Shown here in pieces: positions 18,120-27,002 of a stretch of 35,569 nucleotides of DNA. The DNA comes from Gammaproteobacteria bacterium (GTDB taxonomy: Bacteria > Pseudomonadota > Gammaproteobacteria > Enterobacterales > GCA-2746155), in contig JAUUZN010000022.1 in NCBI GenBank assembly GCA_030589945.1, positions 1-35,569 of the forward strand, read 5' to 3'. A program made the position numbers and the translations under genes. The notes below the pieces were generated by a model. It had not been told where the DNA came from. It saw only the letters and a list, made by a program, of their open reading frames with translations, and did not search any database. Within the stretch, counting starts at the first letter, position 1, and every line of letters starts with the position of its first letter.

Positions 18120-18913
18120 ACTGCCTGTGCAGACATCAATGGGTTGACCTTATCTTTTAAAATATCTCTCAGAAGCTGGCGATATGCATCAACACCCTTC
18201 GAATCGAGGGTATATTGTGATGGCACTTGATGAGCCTGACTGGCATCTCTAAATTGGGTATCGATGGGTATCACTGTTCGCCACATAAAGTTTGGGAATT
18301 CATTTCTCATCATCCTTAATGATTTTACAGATGCTTTCGTACGTCGATCAAACATTGTCGGTACCACAACAAAAGCAGGTGCTGAAAGTGATTTTTTATA
18401 GACCATTGATATCGTCTTTAGCATACGCTCTAGACCTTTAATGGCTAAATACTCTGTCTGCACAGGAATGATCAGTTGCTGACAGGTTGCCAAAGCATTA
18501 ATCATCAACACACCCAATAAAGGTGGACAGTCAATAATGGCATAATCATAACGATGTTCGACATGACTCAAGATTGTTTTTAATTTAAGTCCCATTCCTT
18601 GCCTTGCACCCAAGTTTTTATCGAGAGTTGCAAGCGCCAAAGAGGATGGCAATAAGTCTAATCCGTCTAATTGTGAAGGCAAAATACATTCTTCAACCAT
18701 CAGAGATTCTATAACTTCAGCCATAAAACAATTGAACAAATTCATCTTTAAATCATCAGGCTCATAATCAAAATAATGCGTTGCACTAGCATGAGGATCT
18801 AAATCGACGAGAAGAACGCGTTGGCCTTCTTCAGCTAACAATCCAGCAAGTGTAACGGCAGTGGTTGTTTTACCAACTCCACCTTTTTGATTGGCAACAA
18901 CCCAGGACTTCAT
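18116..18913 (-). CDS. ParA-family ATPase, ParC-like (polar chemotaxis array positioning)
   Basis: 265 aa; VVANQKGGVGKTTTAVTLAGLLA deviant Walker A; IIDCPPLLGVLMINAL; flagellar/chemotaxis locus context. Confidence 0.88.
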   Translation of the reverse strand: MKSWVVANQKGGVGKTTTAVTLAGLLAEEGQRVLLVDLDPHASATHYFDYEPDDLKMNLFNCFMAEVIESLMVEECILPSQLDGLDLLPSSLALATLDKNLGARQGMGLKLKTILSHVEHRYDYAIIDCPPLLGVLMINALATCQQLIIPVQTEYLAIKGLERMLKTISMVYKKSLSAPAFVVVPTMFDRRTKASVKSLRMMRNEFPNFMWRTVIPIDTQFRDASQAHQVPSQYTLDSKGVDAYRQLLRDILKDKVNPLMSAQAV

Positions 18914-18915
18914 CG

Positions 18916-19857
18916 TTATTGATTACCATTATCTTGTTGATTGTTTGTTTGTTGATCATCAGTTTGGCCACGAATGATCAGAGTTCCATCAGCAGCTCTT
19001 ATTAAGTTGACTCTTGGTTGAGTCACATTTGTAGCGGTTGGAATAAGAATTGAGGGTGTTTCTAAAAGTTCATTTGCCGCCTCTTCTGCAGCGGCTCTGT
19101 CAAGTTCACTACGCGCTGGTGGAGATCTTGAAAACGAAATGACCACACGGCGATTAGCTGCTCTACCCTGTGCGTTATCATTTGATGCAATGGGTTGATG
19201 CTCTCCATAACCCACGGGTGACATTCTTTCTGGTGCGATACCATTTTCTTGAAGCAGTTGTACAACAGCAACTGCACGAGCAGAAGACAGTGCCCAGTTT
19301 GATGAAAACCGGCTGGTCGCTATGGGGATATTATCGGTATAACCACTGATTTTTATTGCGTTTGGCGTCAACTTAGCCTTACTTGCAATATCTTTAAACA
19401 GAGGTAAAGCTCCCGCTGAAAGAATATCTCCGCCACTTGGAAAGAGTAATCCACCACGAATGTCCAGCTCGAATGAGTCTTTATTAAATCGGATTTTTAC
19501 GAGATCCGCTTCAATGAGTTCCTTTAGACTTTCACTAAAGTTGTCTCTAAGTTCTTCAAATGCTTTATTGGTTTCAGGTGTTGCGGGTTCACCCATATAA
19601 TCAGTTGGATAAGAGTTGTCGCCTGAGGTTGTGGTGTCGGCCTTATTAACTTCACCGACCTGAATGGGTTGAAGACTACGCTCTGGTTGTACAAAGGCAT
19701 CAGTAAGAGTTTCTGATAAAATTTTAAACTTACCCTCATTAACTTGAGAGACTGAATACATTACTACAAAAAAAGCAAATAACAGGGTTATAAAATCGGC
19801 ATAAGAAACGAGCCAACGGTCGGTATTTTCAGACTCTTTATTAAGATTATGACGCAT
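18916..19857 (-). CDS. motD: Flagellar motor stator protein MotB/MotD (OmpA-like)
   Basis: 313 aa; DRWLVSYADFITLLFAFFVVMYSVSQVNEGK plug/TM; OmpA-like ISGYTDNIP...NWALSSARAVAVVQLL...GYGEHQP. Confidence 0.93.
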   Translation of the reverse strand: MRHNLNKESENTDRWLVSYADFITLLFAFFVVMYSVSQVNEGKFKILSETLTDAFVQPERSLQPIQVGEVNKADTTTSGDNSYPTDYMGEPATPETNKAFEELRDNFSESLKELIEADLVKIRFNKDSFELDIRGGLLFPSGGDILSAGALPLFKDIASKAKLTPNAIKISGYTDNIPIATSRFSSNWALSSARAVAVVQLLQENGIAPERMSPVGYGEHQPIASNDNAQGRAANRRVVISFSRSPPARSELDRAAAEEAANELLETPSILIPTATNVTQPRVNLIRAADGTLIIRGQTDDQQTNNQQDNGNQ

Positions 19858-19866
19858 TTATAACTC

Positions 19867-20610
19867 TCAACGAGAAGCAAAACCCATTAATTTACTTTCA
19901 ATCATCCGAGGATTTTCACCCTCTGCAATGGCAACAATTCCTTCAATAATCATTTCTTCATAATGAGAGTGTCGCATAATGATCGTCTTCACTTTATTGG
20001 CAATGGGTAGAAAAATGAGGTTCGCCGAGGTGACTCCATAGATAGTTGCCACAAACGCAGTTGCAATACCCGGTCCTAATTTACCTGGATCGCTAAGATT
20101 ACTCATGACCTGAATTAAGCCCATAACTGCACCAATAATTCCGATGGTTGGAGCGTATCCTCCCATGGCCTCATAGACTTTTGCAGCCATTAGGTTTTCA
20201 TATTCTCTGGTGTGAAAATCTACAGTCAAAGAGGCACGTATTATTTCTGGTTCCCCCCCATCAACCAGCATATTGAGTGCCTTTCGAGCAAAAGGGTCCG
20301 GCTCGGTGTCTGCGGCTTCCTCTAGACCTAACAAGCCTTCTTTACGAGCAATGATACTCCAGTTTATTATCTTACGAAGGCCTGGCAATAAAGGACTTGT
20401 GGGAGGTAAATATACCCACTTACTGAGTTTCATTGCTAAGATGAAGGTCGTTGAAGATGACTGCAACATTACCGCACCGATGGTGCCACCAAACACAATC
20501 AAAGCCGCTGGGCCGTTGGCTAATGCCGCTAAGCTCCCACCTTCTAAATATTGTCCACCCAATATTGCAATTAATGCTAAAAGGGTTCCTAAGATACTTA
20601 ACCTATCCAC
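19867..20610 (-). CDS. motC: Flagellar motor stator protein MotA/MotC
   Basis: 247 aa; MDRLSILGTLLALIAILGGQYLEGG; MGGYAPTIGIIGAVMGLIQVMSNLSDPGKLGPGIATAFVATIYG; GTG start. Confidence 0.95.
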   Translation of the reverse strand: MDRLSILGTLLALIAILGGQYLEGGSLAALANGPAALIVFGGTIGAVMLQSSSTTFILAMKLSKWVYLPPTSPLLPGLRKIINWSIIARKEGLLGLEEAADTEPDPFARKALNMLVDGGEPEIIRASLTVDFHTREYENLMAAKVYEAMGGYAPTIGIIGAVMGLIQVMSNLSDPGKLGPGIATAFVATIYGVTSANLIFLPIANKVKTIIMRHSHYEEMIIEGIVAIAEGENPRMIESKLMGFASR

Positions 20611-20643
20611 TGGTGAATCTCTGTCTGTTAATCCATACCTAAG

Positions 20644-20670
20644 TTATCGGCAGGTTTAGCCATGACCTGA
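20644..20670 (-). promoter_or_regulatory. Candidate sigma-28 promoter upstream of motA/C
   Basis: On the - strand: TCAG-N15-GCCGATAA, overlapping the 3' end of cheA; perfect -10 octamer, poor -35 (2 of 4). Confidence 0.4.
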
Positions 20671-22797
20671 ATAATGAGCCAATAAACTCGGTACATCAAG
20701 AATGAGTGCAATTCCACCATCTGATGTAATAGTCGCCCCAGACATACCAGGAGTACCTGATAAGCCCGGCCCCAATGCTTTAATCACAACCTCTTCTTGA
20801 CCTACAAGTGAGTCAACGACAAAACCAACTCGTTTAGATCCGCTCTGATAAATAACCACATGTCCCTCAGTCATTTTTTTAGAACGATCTGAGTCTTTTA
20901 TAAGCCAATGTTCAAGATAAAATAGCGGTATGGCCTTTTCTCGTATAACGATGACTTGCTGGCCATCAACAACATTCGACTTGGTTAAATCTAGATGGAA
21001 AATTTCACTTACACTGGCCAGTGGTAAAGCAAAGGTTTGATCACCAACAACAACCATTAATGTTGGCATGATGGCCAGCGTTAATGGGACTTTAATGTTA
21101 ATAGTTGTGCCCACACCCTGTTCGGAATCGATATCGACAACACCATTAAGTTGGCTAATTTTAGTTTTAACGACGTCCATTCCAACGCCACGGCCTGAAA
21201 CATCAGAAATTTCAGTTTTGGTAGAAAAGCCTGGAGCAAAAATTAAGTTGAAACATTCTTTATCATCGAGTCGAGCCGCAGCCTCTTCATCCATTAACTT
21301 TTTCTTTACAGCAATACTTCTTAGATGGTCAGCATTCATACCCGCACCATCATCACGGATGGTTAACAAAATATGATCGCCTTCCTGAGAAGCAGAGAGT
21401 ATCACCTTCCCTACCCGATCTTTACCAGATTTTTGACGAACATCCGGCATTTCAACGCCATGATCGACTGAATTTCGTACAAGATGCACAAGAGGATCTG
21501 CGAGAGCTTCAACCAAGTTTTTGTCGAGATCGGTATCTTCACCGACTAATTCAAGAGTAATTTCTTTCTTTAAAGTTCTCGCCAAATCACGTACAACACG
21601 CGGGAATCGACCGAAGACCTTTTTAATAGGTTGCATTCGAGTTTTCATCACAGCACCCTGTAAAGACGCAGTGACTAAGTCAAGGTTTTGTGCGGTAGCA
21701 GATAAGGTTTCGTCGTTAAACTGTTGAGTAAGAATGCTCATTCTATTACGCACCAGAACAAGCTCTCCGACCATATTCATAATGTCATCGAGACGTTTGG
21801 TGTCCACACGTACGGTATTTTCACCAGATGATACCTTGCCAGATGCCTTTGCTTTCTCTTTTGCTTTTGGAGCAGGCTTTTTAGCCGCAGTCTTGGCTTC
21901 TTTCTTAGGTGCTTTTTTTGCAGTGGGCTTTGCAGTTACTTTCTTTTCTTTCTTTGCTTCTGTTTTAGTTGGTTTAGATTGAGTCGCTTTCGTAGCCGTA
22001 GGACCTTTACCTTTACCATGAATCTCATCAAGCAGTGAATCGAAATCATCATCAGCCATTATTTCTTTCGAAGCTGGTTTTGATGAATCTGGTTTTTTAC
22101 TAGCTGCAGCGACCGAATCCTTTTGTTTTTTTTCACCTTCTGATTTTGACGATCCTGGTTTATTTCCTGAGCCATGAAGTTCGTCCAACAAGGCTTCAAA
22201 ATCATCATCTGACATTGCATCACCAGACGAATCAGTCGTCGATATAGTCGGCGTACTACTCGATGGACTACCACCTGAACCATGAATTTCATCAAGAAGA
22301 GCCTCAAAATCATCATCTGACAATTCATCGGTACCGCTGTTGTCATTAGTCGGTTGAGATTTTACCGTTTCAGTTTCTTCGACAACTTCTTCAACAGCAT
22401 CTTCCGATTCTGGTTTGCTATATTGATTTAAATTATTGAGTAGTTCTGGGTCAGCAGCATCAGGTTGTTCACCGCCGCGGATTGTTTCAAACATCTCGTT
22501 AACGGTATCGAGAGCTTGAAGAATAACATCCATTAATTCTGCGGTAATTGTACGCTGCTGATTTCTAAGTAAATCAAATACATTTTCTGTGATGTGACTA
22601 ACTTCAACAAGGGTTGTCAGATTTAAAAATCCAGCGCCACCTTTTATAGTATGGAACCCTCTAAATATTGCATTGAGTAAATCTTGATCATCGGGTGAAT
22701 TTTCTAACTCAACAAGTTGTTCAGACAGGGCCTCAAGTATTTCTCCCGCTTCGGTGAGAAAGTCTTCTAAGAGTTCTTCGTCTGCTTCAAATGACAT
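20656..22797 (-). CDS. cheA: Chemotaxis histidine kinase CheA
   Basis: 713 aa; HPt FRGFHTIKGGAGFLNL; dimerisation VDTKRLDDIMNMVGELVLVRNRMS; kinase VHLVRNSVDHGVEMPDVR; C-terminal CheW-like domain. Low-complexity linker with three DDDF[E/D]xLLDE[I/L]HG motifs. Confidence 0.97.
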   Translation of the reverse strand: MSFEADEELLEDFLTEAGEILEALSEQLVELENSPDDQDLLNAIFRGFHTIKGGAGFLNLTTLVEVSHITENVFDLLRNQQRTITAELMDVILQALDTVNEMFETIRGGEQPDAADPELLNNLNQYSKPESEDAVEEVVEETETVKSQPTNDNSGTDELSDDDFEALLDEIHGSGGSPSSSTPTISTTDSSGDAMSDDDFEALLDELHGSGNKPGSSKSEGEKKQKDSVAAASKKPDSSKPASKEIMADDDFDSLLDEIHGKGKGPTATKATQSKPTKTEAKKEKKVTAKPTAKKAPKKEAKTAAKKPAPKAKEKAKASGKVSSGENTVRVDTKRLDDIMNMVGELVLVRNRMSILTQQFNDETLSATAQNLDLVTASLQGAVMKTRMQPIKKVFGRFPRVVRDLARTLKKEITLELVGEDTDLDKNLVEALADPLVHLVRNSVDHGVEMPDVRQKSGKDRVGKVILSASQEGDHILLTIRDDGAGMNADHLRSIAVKKKLMDEEAAARLDDKECFNLIFAPGFSTKTEISDVSGRGVGMDVVKTKISQLNGVVDIDSEQGVGTTINIKVPLTLAIMPTLMVVVGDQTFALPLASVSEIFHLDLTKSNVVDGQQVIVIREKAIPLFYLEHWLIKDSDRSKKMTEGHVVIYQSGSKRVGFVVDSLVGQEEVVIKALGPGLSGTPGMSGATITSDGGIALILDVPSLLAHYSGHG

Positions 22798-22821
22798 ACA
22801 ATAGTTCCTAAGTCGACAATA

Positions 22822-23550
22822 TTAAAAACCGAGACTTGATAATAAATCATCAACTTCGTCTTGATTAGCAACGACATCATCACGGGTGGTTGCATTCATT
22901 GCAGGACCCGTTGATTTCGTTGGTTGTTCAGCAGTTGCTGAAGTCTTTTTTTCATCTGACATTTCGCCAAACATTTTTATTGTTCCCACTAAACTCTCTT
23001 CAACCTCATGCACCAGTTGGATGACTCTCTTAATTACCTGACCGGTTAAATCTTGGTAATCTTGAGCCATTAGAGCATCTTGTAATACCGAGTGTAGAAG
23101 TACAGAATCTGTAGCCGTACTGGCAAGAAAGTCTTCTGTCGATGAACAAAGGTCTCTAAATTGTTCACCACTGCATTCCTTCGCTCTCACTTTTTTCCAG
23201 CCTGTATCGAGAATACCAGCCTTCCCCTTGATACGATCATTAATCGATAGGCCTTCTTCAACAGCATCCATCGTTTTATTTGCAGCATCTGCAGTTAAAG
23301 TCAGAACATATTCAAGTCGATCTTTGGCATCAGGAATATCTTGGACGGCTAAAGACGATAAGCGAGTATCAAGTGTAAAATTATTAAGTGTATCGTGTAA
23401 TTCACGAGTGAGCTTTCCCACTTCATTGAATAAATTTGAATGGCTAACAGAGGTCAACCTGTCTAAATTAGACTGTGCAGCCTCATGATCACCCGCTTCA
23501 AAATTTTCGACCAGCGCTCTGGCTTGAGTAATGGTATTTTCATCTATCAT
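22822..23550 (-). CDS. cheZ: Protein phosphatase CheZ
   Basis: 242 aa; LTADAANKTMDAVEEG; LLHSVLQDALMAQDYQDLTGQVIKRV; C-terminal NQDEVDDLLSSLGF. Confidence 0.95.
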   Translation of the reverse strand: MIDENTITQARALVENFEAGDHEAAQSNLDRLTSVSHSNLFNEVGKLTRELHDTLNNFTLDTRLSSLAVQDIPDAKDRLEYVLTLTADAANKTMDAVEEGLSINDRIKGKAGILDTGWKKVRAKECSGEQFRDLCSSTEDFLASTATDSVLLHSVLQDALMAQDYQDLTGQVIKRVIQLVHEVEESLVGTIKMFGEMSDEKKTSATAEQPTKSTGPAMNATTRDDVVANQDEVDDLLSSLGF

Positions 23551-23576
23551 TATATTTCTCTATACTGACAACCAAA

Positions 23577-23963
23577 CTAGCCTTCGATTCTTTCAAATAT
23601 TTTCTCTATTTTTTCTTTCAGAGTCGCTGAAGTAAATGGTTTTACAATATAGCCATTAACGCCCGCCTGAGCCGCTTCTACTATTTGCTCTTTTTTGGCT
23701 TCAGCAGTGACCAATAGTACTGGAAGGGACTTTAAGTTTTCATCTGCTCTTACTTTTTTAAGTAGCTCGATACCTTCCATTCCTGGCATATTCCAGTCAG
23801 TTACCAGAAAGTCAAAATTACCCTGTTGTAACATTGGAAGAGCGGTAAGCCCATCATCAGCTTCAGAAGTGTTGGTAAAACCAAGATCACGTAATAAATT
23901 CTTTATGATCCGTCGCATCGTTGAAAAATCATCGACAACCAGGATTTTCATATTTGGGTCCAA
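23577..23963 (-). CDS. cheY: Chemotaxis response regulator CheY (TTG start likely)
   Basis: [66 protein letters not shown] lies 5 nt upstream of the TTG. Confidence 0.96.
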   Translation of the reverse strand: MDPNMKILVVDDFSTMRRIIKNLLRDLGFTNTSEADDGLTALPMLQQGNFDFLVTDWNMPGMEGIELLKKVRADENLKSLPVLLVTAEAKKEQIVEAAQAGVNGYIVKPFTSATLKEKIEKIFERIEG

Positions 23964-24058
23964 TTTGACCTCCGTACTGTAGTCAGTTAGGTGTTAGCAA
24001 TTATTTAAGTAATATGTTCTGATAGTAGTGTATATCATAAATGGCATATGTCTATGGT

Positions 24059-24754
24059 TCACCAGTCATTCATTCTACTTTTTAACCGAACCATTGCTTG
24101 GCTATGTATTTGGCTAACCCTTGACTCACTGACATCAATCACTTGACCAATTTCTTTAAGATTCAATTCTTCATCATAATAGAGTGCCAATATAAGTTTT
24201 TCACGTTCTGGCAACGTCTCTATCGCCTTCATTAGGCTAATCTTAAACTTTTCGTTTTTTAATCCATTATAGGGTTCATTGACATCTGGATTAGTGGTGG
24301 TCCAATAATCTTCGCTGACGCCTAATTCGTCAAATGCAAAAATATGTCCGTTAGCAGCGTCCTTAAGAATTTTATGATATTTATCGATGCTAACTTCGAG
24401 TAGTTCAGCAATTTCGTGATCCGTTGCAGTATGACCAGTATTTTGCTCAATTTCAGTGATTGCTTTTGCGATGGCTCTCGAGTTTTTATGCACTGAACGA
24501 GGAACCCAATCGCCCTTACGAATATCGTCAATCATTGCCCCACGAATGCGAATTCCAGCATATGTTTCAAAGCTTGCGCCTTTACTGTCATTAAACTTGC
24601 CAGAGGCTTCCAATAGACCCATCATTCCCGATTGCAGTAGATCTTCAATGAGTACCGAATCAGGTAACCTAGATTTTAAATGGTAAGCAATTCTCTGCAC
24701 AAGAGGAGCATAGCGAGTGACAACGTCATCCGCAGACTGCAATCCTTCATACAT
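24059..24754 (-). CDS. fliA: RNA polymerase sigma factor FliA (sigma-28)
   Basis: MYEGLQSADDVVTRYAPLVQRIAYHLKSRLPDSVLIEDLLQSGMMGLLEA; sigma region 4 LKEIGQVIDVSESRVSQIHSQAMVRL. Confidence 0.95.
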   Translation of the reverse strand: MYEGLQSADDVVTRYAPLVQRIAYHLKSRLPDSVLIEDLLQSGMMGLLEASGKFNDSKGASFETYAGIRIRGAMIDDIRKGDWVPRSVHKNSRAIAKAITEIEQNTGHTATDHEIAELLEVSIDKYHKILKDAANGHIFAFDELGVSEDYWTTTNPDVNEPYNGLKNEKFKISLMKAIETLPEREKLILALYYDEELNLKEIGQVIDVSESRVSQIHSQAMVRLKSRMNDW

Positions 24755-24794
24755 AGCTACACCAATCATTGTTTTATACTCATACTCACTATAT

Positions 24795-25664
24795 TTAGTC
24801 TAGAATGCCGCGCTGTACCAGTCTTTCCATAAAAAATTCAATGTTACCTTTCGCAGCTGATGGAATTGGCCACTCAACAATCTTTGAGGCCAAATGTTTC
24901 ATCGACACTGATGCAGGTGAATCTGGGTATTCACACACCAAGGCTCGCTGTTTACGGACCGATTTTCTAACATTTTCATCAAATGGCACGGATCCCACAT
25001 AATCGAGGGCTACATCTAAAAACTGATCGGTCACACGGGTAAGTTTACCGTAGAGATCTCGGCCTTCTTTTGCGGAACGTACCATATTAGCAACAATTCT
25101 AAAGCGGAATAAATTGTGATCAATACTCAAAATTTTCATCAGTGCATAGGCATCTGTAATGGATGTAGGTTCATCACAAACCACCATAATTAAATCTTGC
25201 GATGCTTGAGCAAAACTGATGACATTGTCAGCAATTCCCGCCGCAGTATCGACCAGTAAAATGTCGACCTCTTCAGTGAGAGAACTAAATGCTCTAATCA
25301 GTCCTGCGTGCTCCATGTCGCTGAGTGAGGCCATCTCTTTGGTCCCCGAAGAAGCAGGTATAATTTTAATGCCCTCAGGTCCCTCTAAAATAATATCATC
25401 GAGGGAACATTCACCCTTAATTACATGAGATAAATTCTGTGTCACTCTTAGACCTAGCATGATGTCAATATTTGCAAGACCTAGGTCGGCATCCATAATC
25501 ATCACTTTTTTGCCCATTTTACAAAGGCTGATCCCAATATTAAGAGTGACGTTAGATTTACCAACCCCACCCTTACCTCCGGTGACGGAAATCACTTTTA
25601 CTGGTTTTGAATTATTCATTGTGTATAGTCCATTGGCTTGATCATTAGAACTAACAGTCTCCAT
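24795..25664 (-). CDS. flhG: MinD-like ATPase FlhG/FleN
   Basis: VISVTGGKGGVGKSNVTLNIGISLCKMGKKVMIMDADLGLANIDIMLGL. Confidence 0.95.
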   Translation of the reverse strand: METVSSNDQANGLYTMNNSKPVKVISVTGGKGGVGKSNVTLNIGISLCKMGKKVMIMDADLGLANIDIMLGLRVTQNLSHVIKGECSLDDIILEGPEGIKIIPASSGTKEMASLSDMEHAGLIRAFSSLTEEVDILLVDTAAGIADNVISFAQASQDLIMVVCDEPTSITDAYALMKILSIDHNLFRFRIVANMVRSAKEGRDLYGKLTRVTDQFLDVALDYVGSVPFDENVRKSVRKQRALVCEYPDSPASVSMKHLASKIVEWPIPSAAKGNIEFFMERLVQRGILD

Positions 25665-25693
25665 GCTTGCTTACCCTTAACAATAAAATCATT

Positions 25694-26983
25694 TTACCCC
25701 TTACTTAGAGCCATTGCGGTGACCCAGTCCTCAGTATCCTTTACACCTAGTTTAGCAGCTTGTTCAAATAAGTTTTCAGCTTTTGCAAGATGCAAATCCT
25801 CAGGAACTTTTTGTCCATCAGTAATGTAGGCAATTTCTAGGTTTTCAGAGATAACTGAACCTAAACTCTCCCCCAAACTCACCGATTCGTCGAGTTTTGT
25901 CAAAATCGTTCCACTCAGTGGTATCATACTGAAGGTTTTTATTGCTTCTTTAATCACCAGTGTTTGGGCGGTGGTTGAAAGGACTAGGTAGCTGTCAATA
26001 GCCTGCCCCGAATTCATTAGGCAGGACATCTGTGTGGCCAAACGTTGATCTCTTTGGCTGATTCCGGCCGTATCAATCAGTATTAATTTCTTATCAGTCA
26101 GCTCATCAAGAATAACAGATAGAGTCTGCGCATCATCAGCAACCCTCATACTAATCCCCATGATATTGGCGTACGTTCTTAGTTGTTCATGTGCGGCAAC
26201 ACGGTAACTGTCTGTGGTCACCAGAGCGATATCTTCAGGTCCATTCTCAGCAACAAAGTGAGCGGCTAATTTTGCGATGGTTGTGGTTTTTCCTACGCCC
26301 GTTGGACCAATGAGAGCAACGACACCACCATCTTTAAGAATACTTTTTTGTGCTCTAGGCATTGCTGCACAGATTGTTTGTTTAAGTTGGCTCCAGGCAA
26401 TATCAAAATCATCCTTTATCGTACAGGTACGAGAAAAAGTACTGGCTAAGCTGGCAGGAAACCCCATATTCACTAATTTCCGAAGAAGAGCCGCCTGAAT
26501 CGGTGTACGATGGCTTTTATCATGCCATGCAAGCTCGCCCAATTGATCCTGCAACAGTTCTCGCATCAGACCAACCTCTTTCCTGATTTCAATCAGGTTC
26601 GGTTCTTGGGACCATTCAACGTCAAAGGAGGAATCTTTCTTTGTAGTAATAGGAGTGTTTCGTTGAGTGATATTAGGTGTCTCATTTAAAATTTCTTCAA
26701 GTGTCAGTTTCGGCTTTTTGTCAGAATGCACCGTTCCTGTTGTGGCTTTATTCGTTAATTGCAGAGTATCTTCAGCGGAAGCACGAACAGATACCGATCT
26801 TTTCTTCTGGCCACCATTGGCCTTGTGAAGCTCTAATGCCGCCTCGTAATCAGTTGCTGCAACCACCTCAACCCCACCTTTGGTTTTACGGGTGGACATA
26901 ATTGCAGCTTCAGGCCCCAATTCTTCACTCACCTGTTTTAAGGCTGTTTTTATATCTGTCGCAAAAAAACGTCTGATTTTCAT
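25694..26983 (-). CDS. flhF: Flagellar SRP-type GTPase FlhF
   Basis: MKIRRFFATDIKTALKQVSEELGPEAAIMSTRKTKGGVEVVAA; GPTGVGKTTTIAKLAAHF; LIDTAGISQRD; TKLDESVSLGE. Confidence 0.96.
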   Translation of the reverse strand: MKIRRFFATDIKTALKQVSEELGPEAAIMSTRKTKGGVEVVAATDYEAALELHKANGGQKKRSVSVRASAEDTLQLTNKATTGTVHSDKKPKLTLEEILNETPNITQRNTPITTKKDSSFDVEWSQEPNLIEIRKEVGLMRELLQDQLGELAWHDKSHRTPIQAALLRKLVNMGFPASLASTFSRTCTIKDDFDIAWSQLKQTICAAMPRAQKSILKDGGVVALIGPTGVGKTTTIAKLAAHFVAENGPEDIALVTTDSYRVAAHEQLRTYANIMGISMRVADDAQTLSVILDELTDKKLILIDTAGISQRDQRLATQMSCLMNSGQAIDSYLVLSTTAQTLVIKEAIKTFSMIPLSGTILTKLDESVSLGESLGSVISENLEIAYITDGQKVPEDLHLAKAENLFEQAAKLGVKDTEDWVTAMALSKG

Positions 26984-27002
26984 TCTAATCCCCTTTTATC
27001 CT

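Noticed and set aside
20273-20659. 128-aa + strand ORF opposite motA/C
   Set aside because: Fully antisense to a well-supported motA/C; no recognisable domain; a typical shadow ORF.
22016-22325. Repeated DNA in cheA considered as CRISPR-like or mobile repeat
   Set aside because: Repeats are in frame, uneven in spacing, diverged at the DNA level and encode a peptide motif; no spacers or cas genes.
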